64,000 bases of DNA from Smittium mucronatum (taxonomy: Eukaryota > Kickxellomycota > Harpellomycetes > Harpellales > Legeriomycetaceae): positions 1 through 64,000 of the forward strand of contig LSSL01000600.1 of the NCBI GenBank assembly GCA_001953115.1. Direction: 5' to 3'. The first letter of the stretch is position 1; every line of letters begins with the position of its first letter. Position numbers and translations under genes: made by a program. This document shows positions 23,825 through 36,611 of this stretch, piece by piece. The notes beneath the pieces are model-generated. The model ran no database searches. It was not told the origin of the DNA and was given only the letters and a program-made list of their open reading frames with translations.

Positions 23825-26800
23825 AACTTTTTAATGATTATATCCATAATTAATCAGCGCTAATAAACCTAAATCTTGGTGCCATCAATTTATGTTCAAA
23901 ATTTTTAGATTTTTTTCGAAAATTTCAATTTTTTATCACAAAAAAAACTCCAAATAAATAAAGTTAGTAATTTACAAGCCTTCTGAAGTTTCAAACCATA
24001 ACTATTCATATTTTAGAAGTCTTTATAGGTAAAAAAATTCAGGATGTTTTTTTTTTTTGATATTGATGGTTAAGCGTGTATTAAAAAAACAACTATTTTA
24101 TTATAAAAATTAAATGAGCTGATATAAAAAACAATAAAAAAACAATATTTAATACTTCATTTCAATTAAATTAAAAAATATTCATCAAAATATAGTTTAA
24201 AGTGATATTATCATTGCTAAGGGTCTTTATTTGATATTTTTTGAAATTGTAGAATTTATCTGGTTTTTTGTGAAATAACTTAAAATTTAAATAAAATTTT
24301 TGTGGGGTTTAAGGTTTTTTTGTCACATAAAACTAAATATTTCAATAATAAAATCATATAAAGAAATCGCTCTTTTTTATTTTTTACTAAATTTGTTCCA
24401 AATTTCAATTAGATATATTTAATATTGCTTTTTAATAATTTTTCGTTAGATTAACAAATTATTTAGGATTTAATCTTCACTCCAGATATAAAAATTGTAT
24501 AAAATAAACCCAAATATTGTAGATATCATTAATGCGCAAATGTGAAATCTGAATTTTCGTCCAAATTGAAATAATATCCGAATTTAAAGAGTTTTATTCA
24601 TAAAAATTAAATCCTCAATTCAATATTTTTTTATAAACTCAAAGATATTAATTTCGATACCTTTTCCAGTTTTAGGATTTAACTTGGAACAAAAATATGA
24701 AAATCTATAAATTATAGATTTTAAAAATTAATTCATAGGCAAAAAAAATTTATTTATTTTTAAGACACAATAATAATTTAATTTGATTTAATACAATTTC
24801 TAGAAAATTATTATTCCAATGAAAACCAAAATGGCCTCTATCAGCCCTAATTTTTTCTAGTTAAGACATTGAAATGTTTAGGGATAAAATATAATGCTCC
24901 TAGGTTTTTTAAAAAATCATAATTAATAAATATAAATGTATTAATAATTATTTATATCTATATTTAAAGATTTTTTGTTAGTAATACTACAATCGCGAGA
25001 TTTTTTTTAATATTGAAGAAATATAAGATTAGTAATTAACCATTAAGGATAGAGATAAGATATATTAATCAAAGAGCTTTGAGTCATAATATTTTAGAGG
25101 GAGTAAAAAAAAAAATTTAAAATCGACTTTTTGGTAATTATCGTTGAAAAAAATTGCTTTTTCAGAAAAAACACTTTTATAAATCATTTTTGATGAAATT
25201 TGGAGAGAAAATAATAAAAAACTGATTTTTTTTTGGTAAATTCATTGTATAAATCAAAAATCTAATATAATCGAGTATTTTAATGATATTACATAAATAT
25301 GATTTCAAATAAATTAAAACATACTCGAATACATTTGATTTTATAAAAAATAAAACAAAGCTTTCTGAAAACTAAGGTTAAATTTTTGCAAATAAATTAT
25401 ATAATTTTTCTTAAGGTATATTTTTATCATAACAATGCATATTTTTTTTAAATTTTTGAAAAAAAAAATAAAAAAAAATAATAAACTATTAAATTATTGA
25501 ATTATATCATATTAGGGGGTTGTTTTTTTTCATTTATAATCAATATTTCTAAAAAAATTAAATAAAATGAATAAATATGAATTTTTTTGATATATTTGAC
25601 GGTATTTGTGTCGTGAAAACTTAAAAAAAAATAAAATTTCCCCAAAATTATGAGTGTTTTATTTAAATATTAACAAAAGAGAATTTGAGTCTTAAAAAGA
25701 TGAACAGAATTTCCACAGAAATTTTCTGATGGTACATTTGCATCTTCAAAATTCAAATTTTCTCTAAAATCAAAATAATTTTTTTTTTGATACAGTCTGT
25801 ATATTTTAATAATTAAACTAATTTATAATGATAAATCCATTGAAATAAAATATTTTATATTTATAAATAGAAGCGCTGAAAGAATATTCGTAATTTAAAG
25901 ACTATAAGGGAATCTAAGCAGTTTTTCATTATATCCAGAAAAATAAAAGTGAATAAAATATCTTTTTTATATTGAACGAGTGCTAATTATAAAATTTTGT
26001 GATTGATGGGGATATTTTAGGATTTTAATAATTAAAATAAGGAAAATAATTTTGCTTAAGTATAAAAATAAATCTTTTTTATTATTAAAATTTCTCATAT
26101 TTAATTTTTTCGGAATTCGGATGTTTAAAAAAATAGATCAGATATACTATAGATTATTTAAGTTAATTATATACAGCTCTAAATTTTTATGATGTTCAAA
26201 TACAGTAGAATGGTTGAAAAATATTGGGTAAATTAGAAAATTAAGGGAATTCTCATTTTTATGAAGTGGATGGTGGTTTTTTTTAAAAAATCTAAAATCT
26301 AAAACCAAAATTTTTATGGAAATTTTGAATTAATTATTTGTTAAAGCTGACTATTTTAATAACAGAAAAGAAAACCTCAAAAAAATTGATTCTTTTTACC
26401 TATTAAAAAATTATGTTATAAAATTATAATTTGCTCATAATCTAATCTATAAAGTAACCATTATTTGATCAATTTTATTGAAAATTTTAATTTAATTATT
26501 ATTAAATCTCCTCCCAATTTCTTTTAAAATTTTCCACAATCTCATTAATTATTATCAGTAAAATTTTCAAAAAATTTTACAGATAAATGGGAAAGTCCGT
26601 AAAAATTTTCTGCTGAAATAGATAAACCTTCTCAAATATTTTAAAGATTTTAAAATTGAAAAAAACTCAATAACTACATTCGAAAAAGGTATAAATAAAA
26701 AAAACCTTCAAATAAACAAATAATAATTATTAATATAATTAATACGACATATTTTAATTAAAAAAATAAATTAAAATTTATAAAATCTAATTACCAAATC

Positions 26801-29433
26801 AAAAATCATATACGACAAATATCAATTTATTTACGAAATTTAAATTATTTTTATTATAAAAATTGTTTATTTATACCTAAAAGCTGTAATATTAAGGGTT
26901 AAGTAGGAATAATAGGCTACTAATTATATCATATTATTAATTAAAGCGTTTTTTGGCATCATATTTTATGTTTTTCATTTTTAATATAATATTTTCTACT
27001 CACATTAATTTTAATAATCTATTATTAAATAAGTTTATTCCTTTTTAAATTTATATTATATTTACACAGGTAAAAATGAATTTTAAAACTAAAAGTGTTG
27101 CCTGAATTTTCATCAAAATTTTTCTTGGAAAATTCTAAACATCATATATCACTCATGTCAGAGCTGAATACAACTTATATTTTAGCAAAATGATATTTGG
27201 ATATTAAAAATGATTTTCATATATTTAAAAAAATCATTTTTTAAAAGCTTAAGCATCAGTGATATTTTTTCATTGTTTTATTCTCCTAAATAATACCAGT
27301 TTTTTTCGATAGATAATTCGGATTCTAATAATGCAATAAATAAAAATATTAATAAATTCAATATAATTACCTTTTTAGAACAATATTTCCCCAAAAAATA
27401 ATCATAGTTGTCTTATCTCTTTATATGAACTCTCAGGTTTTTTACGATTTTTTTCAATGATAGTAGAATATAAATTTTGAAATAATTCCACGATCCATAC
27501 AATTAATTAACACATTTTTTAGTGGACTAATTGCTAAATTAATTAAAATTACAATATTATTTAATTTTTTTACGCGGAGTGAAGAGTTTTCTAAAATAAA
27601 AAATATTGTGCGACCCAAATTAATTTTTTAAAAGCAAATTTTTGTTTTTCATACAAATCGAATATGAAAAAAAATAAATATAAAGTATATTTACTCATGT
27701 ATACTTTTTTTTTTTGATAAAATTTAAATCACAACTTTTCATCTTTTTGAGTACTTTTAAAATCTATCAGGGTATCGTATAAATAAAAAAACCAGGGGCA
27801 TTTTATTGATACCACAGGAGTAATCATGCACTATATTATTTTCACTTTTAATAATTGATACCGGAAGTAGAAAATTGAATAAAGATAATTAGATTTATTT
27901 AGGGATTTAATTTTTTCATTTATGAAGTTTTTCATAAAAGTTGTTATTTTGATTGAAAAAGCAAACATTTAAGAAGAAGAAGAAATCCGATATTTAATAT
28001 GTTTCATAAACTAATTTTACCACTATTATGCGTAGTTACGCAGGAAATTTTTTTTACGAATTAGATCTGCATTAAAAATCATTTTCTTTTTACAAAATTT
28101 TTAAAATAAATACCGCTTTCTCGAAATAAGACATACTTAAAATAAGAAATTTAGCCTCAATTATTATGAAATTTTTTTTGAGTTTTTTTTATTGTTACAG
28201 AAACTGCTGTGGATTTTTTATTCAAATGAAAGTGTGAAATTTTTTATATAATCGACTTCATATTCAGCTTTAAATTAAATATTATTTTGAAAAAATTATT
28301 AGTACGATTTTCTGAGATAATCTTTTAGAATATCGTATTTTATCCAAATTTTCAATTTTGGACATTTAGCTCTGACATTATGAAAATTTTAAATTCACTT
28401 TAGTTTTAATTTCCTTCAAATCCAGAATAATGAATATCTCAATTTTTTAAAAAAACGAAATCTTGTTTCTTTTCTTGGGATTTTTATTTTTATTTCTATT
28501 TTCTATACTATTTTATATATTAAATATTTAATTGCTAGAAATTTGCTTTTAAAAAAAAGATCTTCAATAACCAATTAACCTCGCTTTATCATTTAATTAT
28601 AAAATTTTCTCAATAGAAATAATTGTTGAACATCTGAACAAAATAATTCTCAATAATAAATAATTTAAGTACTAAAAAAATAAAATAAAAACAACGATTA
28701 ACAGTACGAATTATTGAAAAATATTCGAGGTGATGTTTTATTAGAAAATAAATCAATTAAAGTTCTCAATATTAAAGTAATTTTTTATGCAAGGAAAATT
28801 ATTTGAGAATTTTGGAGCTTTTTTTTACATAAAATTTTGGTCTATTTTTGAATCGATATGAAATGTGTAAAACATAAAAAATTGTGATAATTGTGATTTA
28901 ATTGATAGTTCAATATATATAAATTTTACATTTTATAAAAAAAAAATCAAAAAAATCACCAAAATATTCACTATCTATATATTAAAAACCGGTAATTATA
29001 AAAAATTAAATATTTAAATTTAATTAACTCAAAAAATACCAATAATTTTCTTTAAGTTAATTAAACTCAACACAAAAAATTAATTCAAATAAAAAACTTT
29101 TATTCTTAAAAAAGGTCTCCCCCACGAAATCAGGATGAATTTTTGAAAATATAATAATAATACAAAGGTAAGAAACATATTGAAAATATTTTATTTTTGA
29201 AACTATTAAATCTCAGATAATTTAAAAAATGAAAATTTTCTATAGGTGCTTTGATTTCTCTATTTTATATTTTACTGAAGTTTTATTCAAATAAATTTAT
29301 TTTCCATTATGTTCACACATGAAATAATTAAATCGAAGTATTTATTTGAATTTGGATCTATGTAACCGATAAAAAAATATCCATTGTAATCATTATAAAA
29401 AAAATACCAATTTAGATTTGAAAATAAAAAGCA

Positions 29434-29521
<88 letters not shown>

Positions 29522-29522
29522 T
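29434..29522. repeat. Perfect (AAT)n microsatellite, about 30 units
   Basis: About 89 bases of uninterrupted AAT trinucleotide form the longest simple repeat in the window. Perfection over this length implies recent expansion or active slippage. Confidence 0.97.
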
Positions 29523-31544
29523 TTGATGTTTTATTTAAAAAATTAGAAGAACATCACTTATTTTGCAATTTTAATCATAAGTCAGTATGAAAATCATAAG
29601 AAAAAAATGTCCCAAAATTCAAAGATATTTTAAAAAATGGTTTTATAGTATAATTACTATAAAAAAACTCTATTATTTAGCTTAAATTACGGTTTATAAA
29701 TTAATATTTAGTTTTCATGAATTTTTTTAATTTAAATATCTAAAAATTTTCAATTTTTTTAATTAACTATAAAGAAAAATTTAAACTGTGTTATATGATG
29801 TGTATTTGTATTTGTATTTAATATTTTTTAGTTTTAAAAATCACAATTTGGTTCATTAGTTTTAATTTTTTTATAAATTTTCAAACCACACTGAAAAAGT
29901 TTAAGATTATTGTTAAAAATCCAAAAAAAAAAAAGAACTTAGATTTTTATTTAAAAATATGATCTTCAGGTAGCTTCATCATAAATTTAAGGATTTTGAT
30001 TTCTCTAAAATAAAAAAATGGTAAAAAATAGACACAATCAGACATATTAATTTATTTTTGCAAAGTTAATTATAAATTTCACTTGTAAATATTTATATAT
30101 TTCGTAAATTTATAATAAAATTAAAACACAAAAAATCTTTTTTTTTAACCAAGTTGATAATTTTTTGATCTTTGAAAGATTATAAATCGTGTCGTTATCT
30201 TAGAAATTCATGGAGCACGGTTTTGAAATTAATAATGTTTTTTAACAAGAAATAATGCATATTTAGTTTTATAATAAAAATTTGGATGTTTTTTATTTAA
30301 TATTTGTTAATTATATCTCAAATTAATACAAGAAATTTCCCTTTGTATATATGAAAATATATAAACAAGAAAAAATGGAAATCACTTGGTCAATAAATAA
30401 TAAACTATGTATTTATTTTTTTAAAAAAGTATAAAAAGAAGAATAAATTTAATTTTTTCGTCAAATGGTATATTTAGATTTTGGTATAAAGTTGTAAAAG
30501 AGGGTTATAATAAGATTAAAAATTCTCAAGAGAGATTTTAAGTCATAATTTTTTTTAACTACCCCAATATCTTATAAAATAAAAAAACCAAAAATTTTAT
30601 ATTATATAAAAGGTCTGTATTTTAGAAAATTTTAATATGTTAAATATATCACTATCCACCTTCTTCACCGTAATACCAAAAAAAATTAAAAAATATTTGT
30701 TTAAGAGCCATTTATCGAATTTAGAAATTTACAAGACACAATAAAATCAACAAAATTTATTTACAAAAAAATAGAAAAAAGAAAACTTTTTTAACCTTTT
30801 AAATAAACTTTTTTTATGTATATTAGGATAGAAAACTTAAATAAAACAGCAAATTTTATATAAGAAAGCAATTTAATATAGTATTGATCAAGTTTAATAT
30901 AAAAATTTCCTTTATTTTCAGGAATATCTCTGAAATTTTTCGATTGGTGCCATTATTTTATTTTATTTTGTGCTGAATTTGATTTTATTTTTATTAAATA
31001 ATACATTTCAATTCCAATTTCAACTTCAAGTTTGAATTTATTTTTAATCGAATATTCTAACCATTTTTTTCTTTTTTAAATACAATTATGAAGTTTTTAT
31101 TTTAGCATCACAGAATACCAATGCTAATTATTGAAAATTTTAATAATATTGCCGATTTCATACTAGAATGAAGATGTAATTTGAAAAATTCTGAAATTAG
31201 TTTTTCAATTTTTAGCCATAGAGATCCTCATAATATTTTAGAAAGCTTGCTTTCACCTACTTATAATAATTGACGTGCTTTTTATTTAAGATTTAATGTG
31301 ATTTAACGTTATTTTTCCCATTTTTCCCATCCCTTTTATCAAAAATCTATTTAGGAATCTATAAAGATAACTTAAAATCCAAAAAAATATAATTATAAAG
31401 CTTAATATTTGATCATTATAATTTAAATTAATACAAGAATGCAATTAAAAAAATCTTCTACTAAGATAGTTATTGAATTGGTTCGATTAAAGAATTGCCA
31501 AAAATTATTATTTTTATTTCACTGAATATATAATTTTACAAATT

Positions 31545-31975
31545 GAATAAATGAAAATGAAAACGTGGGCCATAAATACCGCAATATTTTCAATACAGAC
31601 GTAGAATTTATTTTACAGAATGTCAGTAGGGAGCCAGAGGAATATTTGGAGTCGAGTGTGAGAATTTTCGGAAGAGAATTATTATATTTATAATCGAAAT
31701 TTCCACAATATACAAGAGAAATATTAGTAAATTCCAGTTTTAAAAACATTATTTTTTATGGAATTTAAACTGGTTTTGATAAGACCACTCCATTTTCGAA
31801 AATCAATTTTGAATTTAGTAATTATTATGCAATATTTTCGTCCAAGACTACTTAAATTTTTTTGTTCATTTTTCTTTCAAAAACCAGTTGATATTTATTA
31901 TTATTATAAATCAGAATTCCAGATCTGGTTTTTTTTATATTGCTCACTGAATTCGAAATCATCAATCCTATTAAA
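31545..31975 (+). pseudogene. Coding-like relic in the desert
   Basis: On the plus strand a frame running through 31571-31690 reads as ordinary protein (NVGHKYRNIFNTDVEFILQ, then EPEEYLESSVRIFGRELLY) and then meets TAA. The same frame continues with KFPQYTREILVNSS and TGFDKTTPFSKINFEFSNYY, broken by further stops up to about 31975. The Glu, Asp, Arg, Gly and Pro content is far above the desert background. I do not recognise the family. The two open frames on opposite strands here (31519-31749 minus, 31758-31979 plus) are probably shadows of this relic. Confidence 0.4.
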
Positions 31976-33369
31976 ATAATAATAATAATAATAATTTGAC
32001 TGTTCTAGCATATTAGGCTATTTTATTTTTTTTGAATAAAATTTTAAATTGTTCCATATTTGTTCTATAAAATTTTTGCTAACAGTCCCAGATTTTTTTT
32101 TTCTGGATTTTTTTATAAAATTCTTTTTGGATACTTTCGATACAGTAACCTATAATATTTAATTGAATTTTTTATTTGATCTTAATAAAGCCCATTTCAA
32201 TTCCAAATATTGAATTATAGTGCGAATATTTTGTAAATAATTCACGAGTTGATAAATTTAAAAAATTCACAATTTTTTTTTTAGAATTAAATTCAAAGAA
32301 ACTACATTAAACCAATTCAACTGCTTTTTTATACTGTACATTTAAATAATAAAATAAAATAAATCTTAATCCAGTTTTTTTAAACCGAAGTAATTAGATA
32401 TTTAAAATTAGCTCTGTTTTCACTTATTTTAGTAAATTTTTATAACATTTTTGATATAAATTATAGAACATCTAATCCAATAGATTTTTTTAGAATATGA
32501 TAAAAATATTCTCTCATTTAAAATATATCAAAAAAATCGCATATAAAGATTTGTCCCCTATTTTCACATTGGTTCTGGAATTCGATCAATTTTTTTAAAG
32601 AATTGAACATTTAATTCCTAGTTAGTTATATTTTTAAGTTCATTTTATCAATATTCGATTTTATTGATGCGTAGATCTAAAAAATTTATTTTAAAGTCTC
32701 TAATTTTGAAAAATACACCGATATAAAAAATAAAAAACCAAATTAAAGCGGCTAAAATAGAAATAATTCATCAGAAAAAAACAGAGAACCTCAACTGGTG
32801 GTTTATTTTCAAATAACAAAATTAAACTTTCACAAGCTCTAGAAATTTCAAGGTGATGTTATTTTTAGATTTTCTCACATAAGTTGGGCATTTTCAGGAA
32901 AAATACTAAGTAAACCGGTAACTTGAATAATTTTTTTTAATATTTATTCTATTTAAAACAAATAATTTTTAGGTGTTCATCTCCATTTTTTAATACTAAA
33001 TTAATGAATAGAAGACAAATTTTAACGTCTAGTGATAAAGATATCACTTCCCAAGTAATATCACATATCCCATATGTTCTATTTTTTATTTTATTTCAGA
33101 ATATTGATTTTATTCTTAAAACATAACTTTTACCAATACTATTATCGATCATCAAATTAACATTTTTATATCTTTGGCATTTCATTTAATAGTTATCAAA
33201 TAAAATTACTCCTTGTAAATAGATATGTTTCCATTGAGTTGAATAAAATACATTAAATTTTTTTTTTAAATTTCTATTTTAATCTCTTTTGTTTGACATT
33301 AATTGTTTCTACAAATTGTAATATAACTATATAATTAAATTTCAACAATGTAACCCCAATATCTTTCAA

Positions 33370-33960
33370 GTTGAAAGGGTGTATTTTTTTTTGGCGCTAT
33401 GAACATTTTCGGAACTTAAGATTGAGGAAATTTTTGTACACCTGTTTCTGAAAGGGACAAGAGATGGTGGATGAATTGATGGACATTCGATTGGTTTTTT
33501 ATACTTGTCCAATTTCCTGAAGCTTGGGGAGATAATTTTTGGTTTTCCTGTATAGCTAATTTTTAATTCTGCTGTCGTTCATTCGCTTCTTTTTCTGCCA
33601 AATTTTCTAAAATGGCTTTTTATTTTCGTGATTTCAAGATTTTTGAAGGGGTTAGGCCTAAAATTCATTCCTTATATGGTATTTTTAACTAAAAATAGGA
33701 AGTTTCCCAAATTTCCATATAAATCGAGCCTTACAGTCTTCCCACATACGCCACACTGAAACTCCAGCTGATAATGAATAAGAGCTTTTTTTCCACTTTA
33801 ATTATAGAATTGAGGTTACCTAATTTAGTTTTTCTTTGATGGTTCTGTTCTGACTCTTTGTTCTTACTCATCCAAGCTAAAAGATTCCATATTATCTGAA
33901 GCACTATCTACTGGAGCGGTACTGGTTGAATTTAAACGATTAATTTATTCTTCTATACTG
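33370..33960 (-). pseudogene. Decayed gene with a Cys-X2-Cys segment
   Basis: Read on the minus strand, one frame gives about 135 codons of protein-like sequence with two internal stops. It starts HYQLEFQCGVCGKTVRLDLY (a CGVC knuckle) and continues through basic stretches (KNLEITKIKSHFRKFGRKRSE) to KPKIISPSFRKLDKYKKP and a tail ending in TAG/TGA-rich DNA. Upstream, near 33850-33940, a second fragment reads NSTSTAPVDSASDNMESFSL before a stop. The arrangement suggests a broken gene, perhaps of a zinc-knuckle or transposon-encoded protein, but I cannot name the family. G+C is clearly higher than in the adjoining desert. Confidence 0.45.
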
Positions 33961-34069
33961 AAGGTTTATTTTAATGGCTTTTGATTGCTATTCTTATTTA
34001 AAGTATTTTCACTTTCTAATCTAAGAGATTCAGAACAAATTTTGGATCTATGATGCGCCCGATCAAGGT

Positions 34070-34092
34070 TTTTTTTGGGGAGGGGGGGGGTT
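34070..34092 (+). repeat. T8-G4-A-G9 homopolymer tract
   Basis: A run of thymines is followed by GGGG, A and nine G. Such long G runs are very rare in this AT-rich window. It lies within the decayed region between 33.4 and 36.2 kb. Confidence 0.9.
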
Positions 34093-34439
34093 GAAGAAAA
34101 CCTTATCAGTTCCTGAACCTTGTCAAAATGAGATTCAACATGAGTTTGATCTATTTGTGAACATGATTAAGATAAAATAGCAACGAGATCTTTTGAACCA
34201 TAGTCGATTTATTCAAAAATTATTCTAATACCAAATTCTTTTTTATTAAAAGATTGGAGGGAAAATCTTTATGCACCTTATATGAAGGTAATAATTCTCA
34301 TGAGATTAATTTTAAGCTATTAGACTTTGGATAGATTCTTTTTTTTATAAAAAAAAATATTGGCTACATTTAGGCGACTAGTCTAATCATCCATTTAGTT
34401 CCATTTTAAGTGAGAAAAATAATACGATTAAGGAATGAT

Positions 34440-34700
34440 TTTCTTTGTTTAATGGTAGAAGCTGACTGGGATTCAAATTATTGCTATCAGTAGTGTTTTG
34501 CGAGATGGCTTTCAGGGTCTCGTTGCTAAAGTATCAAAAGGCATACTTGAAGGATTCACCATTTACACAAAGGTATACATCCTATTGATATTAGGGGACA
34601 AATATTGACTGTTTTGGTTACTGTATCCTTGATAATTTCCTGTCAATGTCTTGAGTGTTTAAACTTGAATTTTAAGAGCTTTGTGACTGTACTGTTACTC
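34440..34700 (+). pseudogene. Broken coding frame, possibly transposase-derived
   Basis: Two overlapping plus-strand frames read as protein. One contains VLRDGFQGLVAKVSKGILEG and the other, shifted by a frame, IDIRGQILTVLVTVSLIIS followed by LECLNLNFKSF. The order is loosely like the catalytic region of Tnp2-type (CACTA/Plavaka) transposases, where a short beta element precedes a hydrophobic strand. The key acidic residue is not visible, so the family call is a guess. A separate fragment near 34130-34210 (NEIQHEFDLFVNMIKIK, then a stop) may belong to the same decayed element. Confidence 0.25.
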
Positions 34701-34927
34701 TAATTTTGTTAGATAATAATGATTTATGTTAAACGATGAGTTTTCAAATAAAATATATAAAAGTTTTTTTTTAGAAAAATCTAGGTATTAAAATTAAGAA
34801 ATATGTTTTTAGTTCGAAATAAGGTATTATAAATGACTGTTTGTGCCGTAGACATACTTTCATCAGATATGTATCCCTATTTTTCTTTCAATTATCGTCC
34901 ATAACTAGTACTTATCAATAAGGCGAA

Positions 34928-35074
34928 ATGCAGGCGGTAAAACTGGCCATCAATCTTTTAAAAGATCCTCGACTCAAAAAGGGAGAAAAGAATATTTCAA
35001 ATAAAAGTAGGCACAAAAAATACTCGGCCTTTAATAAAACTGGACGCAGTAAATCAGATTTGAATTTTTATTAA
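34928..35074 (+). CDS. 48-codon open frame, unknown
   Basis: An ATG-started frame of 48 residues begins MQAVKLAINLLKDPRLKKGE and ends with a basic stretch (SRHKKYSAFNKTGRSKSD) before TAA. Composition is protein-like and unlike the desert. It could be the first exon of a gene, a small peptide gene, or a fragment of the decayed elements around it. No partner exon was found. Confidence 0.25.
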   Translation: MQAVKLAINLLKDPRLKKGEKNISNKSRHKKYSAFNKTGRSKSDLNFY

Positions 35075-35607
35075 TATAATAAAATTAATACAAGTTTATA
35101 AAAAAGATCATGAGAATACAAGAAAACCCCATCTAAATTTCGCACAAAAGTTTTCACATCATTTCTTTCGATATTGCGGTGTTGCGAATATAAAAACATA
35201 ATAGTTTTGGTACTATCCGTAAAAAAAGGGGGGTTTTCAGATCCCGACTAAGGATCTCACACAACTTTATTGGTATTTAAATGAATGGAAATTCTAGTTA
35301 TTTTTATCGGGTTAAAAGTTGATAAGAGTTATTCGACTGATTAAAAGAGTGAGCTAAACTATTTTTTAAGATACTTCTCAATCTTTGGAGACTCAAGCTT
35401 TCAAGGCTATTATATATTTTTTTTGAGGAGTGGTAGGCATCAAAATATAATCTAGATTACTGCTTTTTCTGGATTAAAAATATAAGTTTACTAGAGAACC
35501 AGAATCGGATTAGAATGATAGTGGCTACAAAACTTTGTAAAACATAAAAAAACATTGAAAACAAAGATAAATTCTGTAGAAAATAAATTTCCGGACTTGT
35601 TATTTTT

Positions 35608-35627
35608 GGAGGGTGGGGGGGAGGGGG
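35608..35627 (+). other. G-rich tract with quadruplex potential
   Basis: The sequence GGAGGGTGGGGGGGAGGGGG contains enough closely spaced G triplets (GGG-T-GGG-G-GGG-A-GGG) for an intramolecular three-tetrad quadruplex. It is exceptional in this AT-rich window and lies inside the decayed region. Confidence 0.6.
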
Positions 35628-35913
35628 TTATGCGGGTTCAATATATTTCTCATTAATTTTAGTATTTAGAATATGAAATATCTAAATGAATACAAAAACT
35701 ACTATCCAGGAAAACTGCGGAATGAGGCTCCAGCTAAAAAGGGAAAAGTGGATTTGAAAAGATATGTAGATCATGAAATGAATAAGGCTACAATAAAACC
35801 AACTTTCAAAGTCAAAACAACACCTTTTAAAGTCCAACAGACCTAAACATCGAATGGCTATTTTTCGAGAATCTAACAGTAAAATTATCCTTTTTCTCAG
35901 CGCGATTATCATT

Positions 35914-36040
35914 AGTTGGAGGTATAGAATTATCTCTATTTTTTAATTATTATTTTTTATTAAGGAATTTTATTGTAAGACAACGTCATCTAAGAGATAA
36001 ATCTCTATTCGAGGCTATATATTTTCCAAAACTTAGCATA
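35914..36040 (+). repeat. LTR-like fragment
   Basis: It begins AGTTGGAGGTATAGAATTAT, close to the start of many Ty1/copia LTRs (TGTTGGA...), and has a TATA-like GGCTATATAT at about 36013-36022. Bases 35964-35989 match 718-743 at 25 of 26 positions. No right terminus (CAACA) or target-site duplication was identified, so the end point is arbitrary. It is probably a decayed solo LTR. The alternative is chance similarity of AT-rich sequence. Confidence 0.35.
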
Positions 36041-36611
36041 GCTTGACAAACACTATTTTTTATAAGTTCTGGTGGTAGAATGGCTTTTCATTTTGACTTT
36101 CTGATTTATTTTTTGGATCTATGTTAAGTGCAACGATCCTTTTCCCTCCTGAAAAGCAAAATGCTGAGCTTTAATGTCATGGTTTGACTTACGGGATAAA
36201 ATGTAGCGAGTTAGCCTTTATTTCTCACCATAAAATAACAAAAATAAACGAGGTTTTAGCAACGAGTTTAAAGAATCAAAATGGACGGCAGTCTCAAGTC
36301 TTAAAGCGATTGGCCAAAAACAAATATTTCGAGTAAATATAATCATTTTTTCTGCGAATTAGAAATCACAAAAACATGCTTATATTTTGTACAGCCAATC
36401 ATTGTCAATGGCAAGCTAGATCATATTTACGAAAATTTATTCTTGGTAAAAAATTTTTCTAGTTTTTTTGGTCAAAAATATAAAGTTTAAATAGTCACAT
36501 ATATGAGTCTTGACAATATAAATACCATCTTTTCATTTTCAATCTAGATTCCTGCAAGAATTCCCTGGCTGATCCTATTTTTACCATATTAATCTTTTTT
36601 TCCCCTTTGAA

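Larger units (their letters stand above)
11801..33350. other. Ultra-AT-rich gene desert
   Basis: About 21.5 kb consists almost wholly of A and T. Counts on two sampled 60-base lines gave 8% and 17% G+C, against about 40-45% in some lines of the flanking regions. Stops are dense in all frames and no spliced gene was recognised. Islands that stand out are listed separately: 16885-17190 (repeat relic), 20980-21480 (long open frame), 23552-23824, 31545-31975 (coding relic) and several microsatellites. No rRNA, tRNA or known mitochondrial gene was seen, so a large organelle insertion is not supported. The likely origin is decayed mobile DNA under AT-biased mutation. Confidence 0.7.

Noticed and set aside
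11801..33350. Desert as a mitochondrial DNA insertion
   Set aside because: Composition would fit, but no rRNA, tRNA or respiratory gene fragment was seen.
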